DNA of 64,000 bases from Gnetum montanum (taxonomy: Eukaryota > Streptophyta > Gnetopsida > Gnetales > Gnetaceae): positions 446,289 through 510,288 of the forward strand of contig MNCI01005808.1 in the NCBI GenBank assembly GCA_015680685.1, in the 5' to 3' direction. Of the stretch, positions 24,008 through 35,289 are shown one piece after another (positions within the stretch are counted from its first letter, which is position 1; each line of letters begins with the position of its first letter). Under the pieces are notes generated by a model. It worked only from the letters and a program-made list of their open reading frames with translations, was not told the origin of the DNA and searched no databases. Both the position numbers and the translations under genes were made by a program.

Positions 24008-25306
24008 TATACAATACCATCACTGTAATCCACTCGAAGTTTCTTAAGGTAAGGGAAAAATGCATCATCATGGAGTGGCAACTAGAAATAGCCAAAGTAG
24101 GAAACCAATTCTTGGTTGTGGAATTTTTTGAATTGAGAGCCCACCTTGTTGATCCTATGTTGCTCAACCAAGTAATAACGCGAGATGAAGCATTTCAACA
24201 GCTTTAGGTGAGACTTAAAGAGGTTAAAAACACCAAGGAGTCAACAATATTTGACTATTCCTTGGCCAATGCCATGAGATGCAGCATTTAGAAGGACTTG
24301 ATTCAGACTCGTTGGGAAAATAAGGCCCTAACTACAAAAAATCATCACTTGTGGAATGTTGATGCACAAAAGTAGTAGATGTCAAAATTTATCCATCAAA
24401 AATAGGAGAAGGTAGCTAGGGTGAACACAAAACCAAAGTGCTTGGTAGTAAATAATAGGAACCTCTTGATAAAGGAAGTCCATGCCTTGTAGTAGAAATC
24501 TGAAATCAAAATTATCACTTGGAAAAATGAGGCCTTAAGTTTGAAAGGGTTAAAAATCACTACAGGGACTAGATGGGATTGCAAAAAGAAATCAACAAGA
24601 AGCACATCCAATTAGCAAAGGTAAAAGTAAATGAGGCACTCTAGTAGCTCCAGTAAGGAGGCAATGTTTGGAAGCCTATCTTTGATGGGCTAAACACATA
24701 CAAAAAGGCTAAAATTCTCATGAAGGATACGTAGATCAAGGAAATGACTAAGTATATGAAGCTTGCCAACCTTTGATATGCAAACTTGGCAATGTTAGCT
24801 ACTGGTAGGCTGTATTCAGAGTTGGAGAAGCAAGTGGCAAGATTGTACTTATTGTACAAGGTAAAGTTCAAGCATCATAAAGAGATCAAGCAAAAGCTTG
24901 ATGTTGCAAATGCAGAACTCAAGGTTCTCAAGGTGAAGTTCACTAATCAGAGATCAACTACTGAGAACCAAACCAAAAGACTAAATGACTACTATGAGCT
25001 ATAGAATGCACTAAGGGTGTTCAACATTGAATGTAAATAGTTCACTGTCTAGTTTGTCAATGTGAAGGATTATTCCCTACAATTCCCTATTCATAGGATA
25101 TTCCCATTCTAACCCACATTGGTTATTGAGCATGGACCATGAATGATCCCAAAAGTAAGGAGGAGAAGATGAAGACATTGTTGGATGGCTTCCATCGTTT
25201 GCTAGAGGTTGCAACTGTGACAGAACAACCATAACAACCACACGCAACTAAAGCAAAAGAAGGTTCTTTGGAACCTCAAGAGCCTGCATTGCCTAGGATT
25301 GTGTGA
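24008..25306 (+). pseudogene. ORF-X: coiled-coil ORF of unknown function (E2 copy)
   Basis: I do not recognise this protein. The frame begins near the integrase breakpoint, with KVREKCIIMEWQLEIAKVGN and FFELRAHLVDPMLLNQVITR (24040-24180). It continues with stops and a frame change near 24570. The Lys/Glu/Leu-rich, coiled-coil-like part is LATGRLYSELEKQVARLYLL and KQKLDVANAELKVLKVKF (24786-25000). The acidic, Pro-rich end (PKSKEEKMKTLLDGF, LEPQEPALPRIV) stops at TGA 25304. The C-terminal ~230 residues match the ORF at 43084-43809, which sits at the same distance from a polypurine tract and LTR. It is likely an accessory or env-position ORF of this subfamily; no signal peptide or membrane segment is visible. 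Confidence 0.7.
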
Positions 25307-25470
25307 TTTTTCTTTATCATCTTCTAGCCATATGAGTATTTTTTTGTTAGTTTGTTTCTTAGTGTTTAATTCTATTATCCTAAACATCATAATTTTGTAA
25401 TGGTTATAAACCATACACTTGGGCACTTAGATTTTACTGTATTTGTTTTGTGTGTTTTTTATTGGTCAAT

Positions 25471-25534
25471 AATCCCATACCTTTCCAAATTTTATGAAGA
25501 ACTTGAGGATGAGTTTCATTCAATTTTGGGGGTA
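25471..25534 (+). promoter_or_regulatory. E2 pre-PPT box and polypurine tract
   Basis: aatcccatacctttcc, then acttgaggatgag, then ttttgggggta directly before TGATGAG. This is the same arrangement as in E1, E3 and E5. Confidence 0.75.
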
Positions 25535-26395
25535 TGATGAGTAACATTGTTGGGTTGTGTTGATGGGAAGCCATCAATGGGATCTTTTTGACCATATCCC
25601 ATCGACATGGGGTTTGACCTGTTGATGTGTACCCATAGATGTGGCATCCTACCTCCGCCTATAAATGTGCACCAACCCATTGCATTTATGGTAATGTTTT
25701 CATAGTTGTAGTGAAGCTCTAGCAGCTTTTTTTCTTTCAACAATTAGAATATTTTCTGAGTACCCATAGTAGGAGTCAAAGAGTGTATGAATATTTATTT
25801 GAGCATTGATGTACTTGAGCATCTCAATGTGAATGGTAATAAAGATGAGCTTTTTCTATCAAACCTTGCAACACTTGGAATAGATTAATTGGTTTCTTTA
25901 TGCATTTAATATTCATGCAATTTACTTTAATATTTTTTAAGTAATTAATTAAGATTAATTAAATAGCAAACATAAGTACAACCATTTTGAGCATATGTTT
26001 AATGCTTGATAATCCCAGTAGTGCTTAACACTTGGTAATCTAGTGGTGCAATATCATGTTCAGGATGTGTACAGAAAGTGGAAATGGATGCTTATGTTAG
26101 GATTAATTAAGTATTAGCTAGTTATTAAATTAATTAAGAAATTAAATAATTTATTCTTGTTCTTAAGTGACTTAATTCATAAGTGATAAATTGATAAAAA
26201 TAATATGCCTATGTTACACTTAGCCATATGCTTGCACTTCACAAGTGGAACTAGGAAAACAATGATTGTAATGGTTAGATTCACCTCTTGCAACCAGTGT
26301 ACCTAGAAACCTAAAGTCTTTGGAATTTGACTAGATCTCTTAGTGGACACTAGTGACTCATATGATTGGGTGTAGGGTATACTAACCACTCATCA
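25535..26395 (+). repeat. E2 3' LTR (861 bp, different U3)
   Basis: Starts TGATGAGTAACATTG and ends CACTCATCA. U3 carries gatgggaagccatc, cccatcgacatgggg and ttgatgtgtaccc instead of GATATC motifs. TATAAATG is at 25660. R/U5 (gagcattgatgtac, AATAAAgatgagc) matches the other LTRs. Confidence 0.88.
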
Positions 26396-26485
26396 ATTAT
26401 GCAAGAGGATAGCCCTACATCACACTTGGAAAATTGTAAAGGTATATGTGTTACATTTTTGTCTAAGAGTCATCAAATCCGAGTG
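26396..26485. other. Short flank between E2 and the nuclease-bearing repeat
   Basis: No recognisable feature. Confidence 0.4.
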
Positions 26486-28625
26486 ATTTAGAAGTCCTCA
26501 TGTCACCCATGCATCAACCTAGTAATGTCACTTTGGTAAAATAGGCTATTTGAATCCTTTAAAATATTAAAAATCCAACTTCATTTTTGAACCCTAAAAC
26601 TATACCCAGTTCATAGTACTCATCAAGATGATTCCAATGGTATAAATTTCATCCCAATTAGACTTACAGTTTGGGAGATATCACCATTAAAAATTTCTTA
26701 TTATGTGTCTTTATAAAATAATAAGTAAATAAATAAATGTTAAATTAATAAAAAATTAACATCAAAATTTAATACTAGGAATTAAAATTATAACCTCTTC
26801 TTTGTTAATCCTAATGACTTAAACTAAGCTCCTCTAACTACCAACACCAACTTGCTAGTTGTTTATGTATATATACATAAATATATAAAAAATTAAAAAA
26901 TTAAATAAAAATTAAATCATATATATATATATTTAAAAAAAATTTGGTTGGGCCATGTAGGTTTGCCTAGGGCTACACATAGGCCCATTAAGAACCATGT
27001 AGCCAAGTCCTTAATCATTGCTACTTGTCAAAACCATTACTATCATGGTCTCATCCAATAGCCATTACCATCTTCGCTTTGCCATATTCCATTGCCACCA
27101 TCACCTACTTTGGCTACCATTTCTATTATTGTCATCTAATACAAAATCTTCATTCTACCCACTACTATCACCTCTGAAAATCACATTCTTGAATACCATT
27201 TTTACCACAGTTTCTACTTGTCTTCCTCAATGTCTAATTCATCACGTCCCCTACTACTACCATCAATGCCACCACTATTTTAGTTTCTAGAAAATCAACT
27301 AAAATTTTTGGAAATTCCTAGTGGATGGAACCATTTTTGGCAATACACAATCCTACCTCCTTTGGTAACTGCAGACATCATCAATGTTGCTAGATCCTAC
27401 CTTCTCCAAGGACCATCGACATTGCAAAATCCTATCTCCTTTAACAATTTTAGCCATTGATAATTTTACCATCAATTGATGGAAAATTCCAAAACGATCA
27501 AATAATAGAAAATTTTGAATTTGACCTTTCAAGTGAGAAAAATGTAAATATGAAAACATGCAAAAAATTAATAATTATTCAAATTGACAAGTTGGTAAGA
27601 AGTAAGATAAAAATTTCAAAATTAAGTATACTTATCTTGGAGTATTACTAGAATGAATGATCTCTCAGGAAGCTCTCAAAAACTTTTGATTTTTAGGCCC
27701 AAATTTTTGAACTTCAGAAGTGATATCTTTTAACTCTAGAAGCCTTTTTTGGTGAATGAAGAGTTGATTTTAATAGATTTTGACCTTCCAGATGCAATGG
27801 CAAAGTTAGATATTCTTTATGAAGCTCCATTTTTTTTTAATCCTTACTTCAATAGTATGTCTCAAGACCCTCAAAGGCTCAATTCTAGCATAACTTGAAC
27901 ATATGATGTCTATTTCTAACATTTTTCGACCTTCTGAACTTAATGGTAAGGTCTATATGATCATCTAGATATTCAATAATTAGGCTCTACCTTAAACCAA
28001 GCCTTAAGAAATCATAACCTAGACTGACGAACCATGCCTATCAATTTAATTTCTAGGACTAAAAAATTTAACCTCTTAGGCCATCTTTCATCTTAAAATT
28101 ATACGCTTAGCTTATGTAAATAGATAGTCCTAGGTCACTATCCTCTAGTGTGTTATTAGTTATACTATTAGAGTCAGTGTTCTAAGGGAGGAGTAAAGGT
28201 TTTAAAGAGTCTTGGTAATATAGCTAATTGTTATTGACCTAATAAATCAATTAGTTAAAGAATCAATTAGTGAACTAGAATGATCAAGAAGATGTATAGT
28301 AATTTAGCTTGCAACTAGATCATGCAACATACGCCAACCATTATGGAGAATCATAATCTTATTTTGACAAGGTGTATGATACATATGAGAAGAATTGATC
28401 CAAGAGAGAATCCAAAAATAAAAATGAAAGTTGCAAAATACAATGTGTTTGCAAAATCCCTCTCTAGTTAAAACGACATCCACTATGTCTACTATGGGCC
28501 TTAGATTGGCATAAGCATTGATACCCATGAATCCTAGTAGAATTATAAGATTTAAGTGCTAAAGTATTATGCCTACAACAAGTATTTTCATGGGAATTCT
28601 TATATCAATTCCAACTTAAATTTAA
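26486..28625 (+). repeat. ~2.1-kb interspersed direct repeat, copy 1
   Basis: This stretch resembles 49853-52041 along nearly its full length and in the same orientation. Shared text includes catcaagatgattc-aatggtat, gggagatat, aggcccaaatttttga, gatgtatagtaatt, agatcatg-a and atggagaatcataat. The first ~1.8 kb has no conserved frame; the last ~300 bp enters the CCR4-like pseudogene. It may be an old gene segment with an intron or upstream region, or a transposon that captured the gene. Confidence 0.7.
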
Positions 28626-29368
28626 AAAGTTAGGATATGAAGGTATTTACAAAAAAAAATATTCTTGTGGAACTTCTTCTTTTGAGTCATACAGATTAGA
28701 CTATTGTAGGAACCACAACATGGATAGTTGTGTGATCTTTTATAAAGAAACTAAGTTTGAATTGGCACAAATATTTGAATGGATATTATAAAATATGATA
28801 TTTGAAATTCCAAAACTTTAAATCATGGAGAAGAAAGAATGATGAATATTCCAAAGAAGCCATAGATCCCTGACATTGGTATTTAAAATCCAATTATTAG
28901 GAAAATGTGTATGTGTTGTCAACACACATTTAATTACCAAATCAACATGTCTAGATGTTAGAAATTCTCAAGTGGCCTACTTGATTAACCAAATAGAGAA
29001 AAATTTGAATAATAAACTATTCCTAACCCATATTGATCTCAACTCAATGTCATTCATCATCTATAAAGTCTTAAATGAGAAAGTTAGAAGTAGTATTCAT
29101 CAATTCTTAAAATATGGATGTGTAAAAGAATCCTTGGAAGAAAAATCCAATTTGAAGAAGATGTTCCTATCAATTCAACATGTAATTTAATTAGCTAATG
29201 TATATTATGCATACTTTGAAGCTTCAATGGATAAATCAAATCCTAGAAGTTAAAAATAGATGATGTTGATGGATAGAATTCATCGAGAACCATAATTTAC
29301 CAATTATGCTACAATGTCTAATGAATATGGCTCAAGATCATTCATCATTGAGACCCTAGATTATATCT
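28330..29368 (+). pseudogene. CCR4/nocturnin-like exonuclease pseudogene, 5' and middle part (copy 1)
   Basis: The EEP-fold nuclease order is visible. KYNVFAKSL is followed by WALDWHKH and AKVLCLQQV at 28555-28584, then KFKKLGYEGIYKKK, NHNMDSCVIFYKETKFEL, GKCVCVVNTHL, DVRNSQVAYLINQIEK, LTHIDLNSMSFIIYK (Asp at 29035) and finally FTNYATMSNEYG and ETLDYI. This matches CCR4, angel and nocturnin deadenylases, which shorten mRNA poly(A) tails in the cytoplasm. The catalytic Glu of the LQEV motif is Gln here (28579-28581). Stops are present. No introns interrupt the 28.3-29.37 kb part, so it may come from an mRNA. Element E3 cuts it after ETLDYI; the end resumes at 39374. Confidence 0.75.
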
Positions 29369-29373
29369 AGTAT

Positions 29374-30236
29374 TGATGAGTCACGATATTAGACCCCTGA
29401 TATCAGATCCTCGATATTGAACCCTCAATATCGGATATGCAATATCAGAGATGCTGAAGCAATATTGGACATGCGATGTCAGAACCTATCTTGTTGCCTA
29501 TAAATAAGAGACAAGGGGCACTTGGTTTCAGATTAGTTTTTTAGTCCCTTTGTCATACCCTTGTAGTTTTTCTCTTTCAGAGTTAGAATTATTTCTGAGT
29601 GGCCATAGTAGGAGTCATAAAGTGAATGGATCTCTATTTGAGCATTGTGTACCTAAGCACACCTTGTGTCCAGAAATAAAGACGAATTTTGTGATAAACC
29701 TTGCAACATTCAAAAAAGCTTAATTATTTCATTTAAATTTTATTTACTATTATTTGCTACTCTCATTAATTACTTAATGTTATTTCTATTGAATTGTTCA
29801 TTATCAACGAATTAGCACACTTAGTATGACCACTTAGAGCATACATGGAACACTTGGTAACCTAGTAACGAGTAGCATTTGGTAATCCTAGTAGCATTAC
29901 ACTAGTTCAAGATGTGTCCGGTAAGTGGGAACGAATGCCGATGATAGGACTAGTTAGAGAATAGTTGATTAGTTAAATCAAATTAGTTACTAAATTATTT
30001 CATTTCCCCATTTTAAGCACAAAGAACATAAAACATAGAAGGCATAAAAATCATATACCTCAAGTTTACTTAATCATACAATTGTGCCTTACAAGTAAGT
30101 TTGGGAAGACAACGATCACATAAACCATCCTTGTTCTATGTAAGCACATAAGTACTTAATCCTTGGAGTTCAACTAGATCACGTTTGAATGCTTGTATTC
30201 ATATGGTTGAGCATAGGGATACCTCACCGCTCATCA
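29374..30236 (+). repeat. E3 5' LTR (863 bp)
   Basis: TGATGAGTCACGATATT...CGCTCATCA. U3 is a series of 10-20-base units centred on gatatc, gatatt or caatat. The TATA box is at 29499-29506 and AATAAA at 29675. Confidence 0.95.
29499..29506 (+). promoter_or_regulatory. TATA box of E3 5' LTR
   Basis: TATAAATA follows the GATATC-type repeats. The same box lies at 38631-38638 in the 3' LTR and at 44060-44067 in E5. Confidence 0.7.
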
Positions 30237-30237
30237 T

Positions 30238-30257
30238 TGGTGCCATTGCTAGAGATT
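30238..30257 (+). other. E3 primer binding site (tRNA-Asp-like)
   Basis: TGGTGCCATTGCTAGAGATT is the copy closest to the Athila/Tat site TGGCGCCGTTGCCGGGGA. Confidence 0.75.
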
Positions 30258-30372
30258 TTGTTGTTTGTGCACTCATTAGAACTTAGGCAATCCTTCCCAT
30301 TGTTGGAATGAACCCTTAGAATTAACTATCCTACAATCAACGAAAAGGGTATTGCACACTGAATAATTAATC

Positions 30373-32700
30373 ATGTCTCCTTCTTCTTATGAGAGTGCTT
30401 CACTGACTAGGTCCAACACAATGAACAATCAAAGTTAGAGTGCACATGATGATCTACCAATGCCCCAACAATTTCGCATGGTATACACTCATCTTGATGA
30501 GTATGTATTAAAATTTACCTTTATCCTCCACCAAGATGAACAACTGTGTTGGTGTGATCTATAAGATAACATAGTGTTACCTCCTGATCACTCAATCCCA
30601 AGCATGCTTCTTCATGCTCTCACATGAATTGGTATGCAACACTTATAGGCAGAGTACATTGTGCATGAACACGACTCGAGAGAGTATCAACCCATGGAGG
30701 CACAATGTCAAAGGGACCTACAACAAGAGAGACATTACAAATCTATGAAGGGAAAGTGGTCTCAGGATGTCCTGTATGTCCTAAGTGAAAATGAGGGTGG
30801 TGAAATTGCCTCGGGAGGTTTTCCAAAAAATGATGTTCCTCTCATTAACATCATTCAAGGAGTTGTGTATCAGAATCTTCACTCAACTATTCATAACCTA
30901 GGTTCTGATACCAATAGACACAAAGGGTCTGAAAAAGGAACACGAACACATGACAATGATGGGCATTCCAATCATGACCGTGACCATCAAAGAGAAGGTG
31001 ACAGGTGCCATCATGGTGCTAGTCCTCCTTCCTCTTCACCTTCATCATATTCTTCCTCCTCTCCTTTGGTATCTAAATGCAGTCACAAAGGGAAAGACCA
31101 TGAGGACAATGGTAGGTGAAATAGAGATCATAGACAAAATACTCAAGAAAGAGGATGAGGGCATTCTAGAGAGACACACCATGAAAGAAGGGAGAGTAGG
31201 GAACAACATAGGCCTCATAGACGTCATAGACAATACGATCACGATGAACCCCTACTCACCATCCGAAGTATGTTAGATATAACAAAGGCCATTAAGATTC
31301 CAACAAGGCACCAAAAGAATAGTAGGATCAAAAGACTAGACATGAACAACATCCCACGATTTGAAGGGGGATACAATGCTGATCCTTGAAACAATCTACA
31401 AGAATTTCACAATGCATGTGCCTTGCAAAATAGAGAAAATGACTGGCAAAAACTAAAGTTATTTCCATGGACACTGATCAAGGAAGTGGAAAGCTGGTAC
31501 CAGTCCTTAGAACCGGAATTCATTCATCGATGGAGTACCATGTTAGAGCTATTCAATGATAAGTATCAAACATACCCCTGCGTGTCCAACCTGCATAAGC
31601 AAATCCAAGGATGGAAACAAGGAGGACATGAACCCTTGGATGCTACCATGGGTCGATATTATGCATTATTACATCATTGCCCTAGCCATGGTTACTCGCA
31701 AAGGGAACAACTATGCCATCTCGTAGATGGGCTTAGGTATGAAACACAAAGAACCCTTGGGACTTATGCCCAAGGAAGGCTATTTGAGCTTAGAGCCCAT
31801 CAAATACAAAGATTGTTGGAGCAAGCTGCCAAGGAGGAAGGTGAGTTAAGGCAAAGAGAAAGTGTGGAGGAATACAACAAAGATCCTTCCCTCCAAAAGA
31901 AGGAAGTTAGATTTTGTGAAGATGAAGAAGATTCACCACTCGAAGAGATGGTAAATAGAAAGACTTTACCCATTCAAAAATTTGCATCAGAAGTATCAAC
32001 AAAGGTAGATCAAATGTGGAACTCCCTAGATGATAAATTTCAAACTGTTCTAAAAATAGTAGAGGAGTCTAGAGAACAAAGTAGTGATCAAGAGAGAAGG
32101 AAAAAGAAAGAAGCTAAGTATGCATGTAACAAGGGTAAGGGCAAAGTTACCATCATTGAAGAGGTTGTCAATTCAAACACAGACAATGATGGAAAATGTG
32201 AAATTTACCAATATGATCATCCTAGAGGATGTTGTCTAATAGTGTCACATTTGTAAGAGTCTGGGATGTATGCACTAAACCCACAATTAAATAGATGAAA
32301 AATACCCAGAATGTTACCTTATCCTTAAGGTAATCCAAAGAAATTCCATCAACCCTTAACATATTATCTGAGTGGAGTTCTACCACAACTGAATGAATAG
32401 TATCAACAATGGCAACACCCACAAGCATGGGGAATGCCACTAGCATGTCAACAATACCCTCACCGTTAACCTAACCCATACGGGTACTACATTTAGCAAT
32501 CGATCTCTTCATGTGACCCTACCAGTCATGTTGCTCCTCAGCCTCACTACTAGATCCACAAGTACTATAGAACTCCTTCTCATAGGAGTGATGTTCCATA
32601 TACATACTATCCTTCTCATCCGACCACACCTCTTTCACCCTTAGCTCCATTACCACCTGCCCCAACTATGCAAGGTGAGCTTCCTGCCCAGCCTCAGCAA
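30373..32700 (+). pseudogene. gag: E3 gag
   Basis: The ATG at 30373 gives MSPSSYESASL-type text in the same frame as all later blocks. N-terminal blocks are EYIVHEHDSREYQPMEAQ... at about 30655 and a Ser-rich run (ASPPSSSPSSYSSSSPL). An Arg/His/Ser stretch (SRETHHERRESREQHRPHRR) covers about 31168-31227. The gag core runs open from 31423 to 32256, with LKLFPWTLIKEVESWYQSLE, RWSTMLELFNDKYQTY, LVDGLRYETQRTLGTYAQGR and the acidic EDEEDSPLEEMVNRKTLPIQ. Few stops occur (for example 31123, 31387 and 32254). No CCHC knuckle is present. It is the best template for the family gag. Confidence 0.9.
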
Positions 32701-33365
32701 CGTAATGCTACAAGGGCTATCAAATCTAAACCTACTATTGGTTTGGATAATCAGTCAAAGAAGAGACCTTTCTTTAGAACTAATAGTCCAACCAAGTCCT
32801 TACAATCACAAGTGGCTAGTTATCTGAACACCTCATCATCATTTGAAACTTCAAACCAAAAATCATACCCAATGCACATGGTCATGTTCACTAATTGGAT
32901 TAAGGTTGGTCATTTTCCTAGAAAATTATTTGATCTTGGAAGTCCTCTTATAGATTTTCAAATCACTAGGAATGAGCCTTACAAAGCTCTTTTGGATTTA
33001 GGTTCTGGTGTTCACTTACTCTCTCAAGAAATGTACAAAGCCTGGAACCTACCTCCACTAAAAAAGAGTAACATTCATTTAGAGTTGGTGGACCAGTCCA
33101 TCACTATCCCATTAAGATTAGTGGAGGACATTGTCACCACTATTTTTGGATGATTGTATCCAGCTAATTTCCTAGTGATCCAAGTCAACAACTGTAAGGG
33201 GGACTTTCCAATCATAATGGGAAGCGCAAGGCTAAGTACGATTGATGCATGCCTAGGAATACGTGATCTTTTCCTAGAAATATCAAAAGAAAATGCATTT
33301 GCGAAGTTCAAGAAGAAGAAAGTTCCATGCATCGCATACAGTGACACAGGGTGCAACTGCCTATA
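32701..33365 (+). pseudogene. E3 protease region
   Basis: After the Pro-rich linker the frame reads KALLDLGSGVHLLSQEMYKA, with the Asp codon at 32995-32997. SITIPLRLVEDIVTTIFG, a stop at 33151, ANFLVIQVNNCKGDFPIIMG and LFLEISKENAFAKFKKKK follow. The stop after GCNCL (33364) is at the same place as in E1. Confidence 0.85.
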
Positions 33366-33921
33366 GAAGTCCTAGTTTGTACAACACTTAACATTGCCTA
33401 CATGCAACCAGTGTGCACAAGTAACTAATATACAAAGATGCCTGTATATAATAGCCATAAGATAGGAAGGCACCCAGTGGCTGATAGTTGACCAAGAAAG
33501 CAATTCAACCTTATGCATGGAAACAGTTAAGAGCTTAACTTGTGCCTATATTGATAGCATAATTCATTAAAGCAAGTCCACCACCAACTTCCAAGTACTA
33601 ACACTAAGAATATCAATTGGGGGAAGCTGGAAATCCCTAACATGTTTAAGCAAGAGCCCCTCAAATTAAAACCATTGCCCACCAATATGGAGTATACATT
33701 TCTCAAGAATGAGAAACTAGTAATCATTAACACTAAGCTTGATTTTCAACAAAAAATAAAGATTGTTGAAGATGGTAAACAAAGGGTCGAAAGCCTTTGC
33801 TTGGTCATATCCCGAATTAATTGAAATAGATCATAGGATATGCCAACATAGAATTTATACTAACCCCTCCATAAAGCCTCAATGACAACTACAAAGGTGA
33901 CTGAACTCAAAGCTTCAGCAA

Positions 33922-34430
33922 GTGATTAAAGAAGAAATTGAACAACTTCTAAAAGCCGAGTTCATCTACCCCATTGCTGATAGTGAATGGGTTAGTCCAT
34001 TAGTCATTGTGCCTAAAAAGGAAGGTAAATGGAGGATGTGTATAAACTTTAGGCTACTGAACATGGCAACATTTAAAGACCATTTTCCATTGTCATTCGT
34101 TAACCAAGTCTTAAATATCATTGCAAGGCATTGCTATTATAGTTTTCTGGATGGTTACAGTGGATACAATCAAATTCAAATAGCATCAAAAGACCAAGAC
34201 AAGAATACATTCACAAGTCCTTGGGGGACATTTTCATATAGGCAGATGCCATTTGACTTATGTAATGCCCTGGCAACATTTCAACGTCTGGTTCTAAGCA
34301 TATTTCAGCAACAAATAGGGAATGGTATGGAGGTCTTTATGGACGATTTCTCCACCTACGGAGCGAACTTCGAATAAGCATTGGACCGATTAGAGAAAGT
34401 ATTGAAATGATGTGTAGAAACCAACCTAAG
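33922..34430 (+). pseudogene. E3 reverse transcriptase domain
   Basis: The frame is open from 33922 to 34377. It has YPIADSEWVSPLVIVPKKEG, FLDGYSGYNQIQIA, YRQMPFDLCNALATFQRLVL and an intact active-site box VFMDDFSTYG (Asp codons 34342-34347). CINFR shows Asp-to-Asn compared with the CIDFR of E1. A stop at 34375 and an extra A near 34466 break the frame downstream. This is the only RT in the window that looks structurally complete in one piece. Confidence 0.92.
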
Positions 34431-34759
34431 GCTCAATTGGTAGAAAAGCCACTTAATGGTCCAAAAAGGGCATTGTATTAGGACATAAAATTTCACAAAC
34501 AGGGATAGAGGTAGAATCTTAAAAGATTAAAGTCATCCTTATCAACTTGAAACTGTAAAAGATGTCTAATCATTCCTTGGACATACTAGCTATTATAGAT
34601 GCTTCATTGAGAACTTTTCAAAGATTGCAAATCATTGGTACAATTAACAAAGAAGGATGTACCCTTTGAATGGACCAAGGAATGTGAGATAGCTTTCCAA
34701 ACCTTAAAGGAGAAGCTCATAAAAACACCCATTCTACAATCTCCTAACTAGTCTAGACC

Positions 34760-35228
34760 ATTCCATATAATGACTGACGCATCCAATTTTTCTTTAGGAG
34801 CCGTACTTTCATAGTTAGATGAACAAAGACATCCCTATTACATTCACTATGCAATTCAAAATATTGTTAGTGCACAACTCAACTATACCACAACATAAAA
34901 AGAGTTAATGGTTTTGGTATTTGCACTAGAAAAATTTAGGCACTATGTATTAGGCTATAAGGTATTTCTACACATAGATCATAGTGTGACCCGGTTCCTT
35001 ATGAATAAACCAATGGTGAGCCCTCATGTCATACGATGGCTAGTGATCTTACAAGAGTTTGATATTACAATAGTAGATCGTAAAGGCACCGAGAATGTTA
35101 TTGCCGATCATTTATCTCAGTTGCAATGGGACAACAAAGTGGATGAATACCCAATTTTTGATTGCTTCCCTGATGAACTCCTCTTTGCAAGTGTAGTAAA
35201 CAATCAATCACCCACAGATACAAACTAG
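34760..35228 (+). pseudogene. E3 RNase H domain
   Basis: MTDASNFSLGAVLS at about 34771 keeps the catalytic Asp lost in E1. YIHYAI, ELMVLVFALEKFRHYVLGYK, FLHIDHSVTRFLMNKPMVSP and LQEFDITIVDRKGTENVIAD follow, and the frame is open from 34908 to 35228. It lies in a shifted frame relative to RT because of upstream indels. Confidence 0.88.
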
Positions 35229-35289
35229 TATAGTAGCATTCTTACTTATCTTCTCATGCAAGAAACACCATAAGTGCTAGATGTTAAAA

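Larger units (their letters stand above)
17902..26395 (+). mobile_element. E2: chimeric gypsy element carrying ORF-X
   Basis: Bounded by TGATGAA (17902) and CTCATCA (26395). The flanks (cactt and attat) do not form a target duplication. The two LTRs have unrelated U3 segments. The interior has gag, protease, RT and RNase H, then only the integrase zinc finger, then a coiled-coil ORF (ORF-X) and a normal polypurine tract. This fits recombination between two family members, or insertion of a rearranged element followed by flank loss. The coding frame is very heavily mutated. Confidence 0.8.

Noticed and set aside
27018-27290. Hydrophobic/His-rich 90-residue frame in the 2.1-kb repeat
   Set aside because: Not kept in the second repeat copy and without family resemblance.
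29374-29500. GATATC-rich U3 as a possible separate satellite
   Set aside because: It is confined to LTR U3 segments with defined LTR borders, so it is part of the element and not an independent array.
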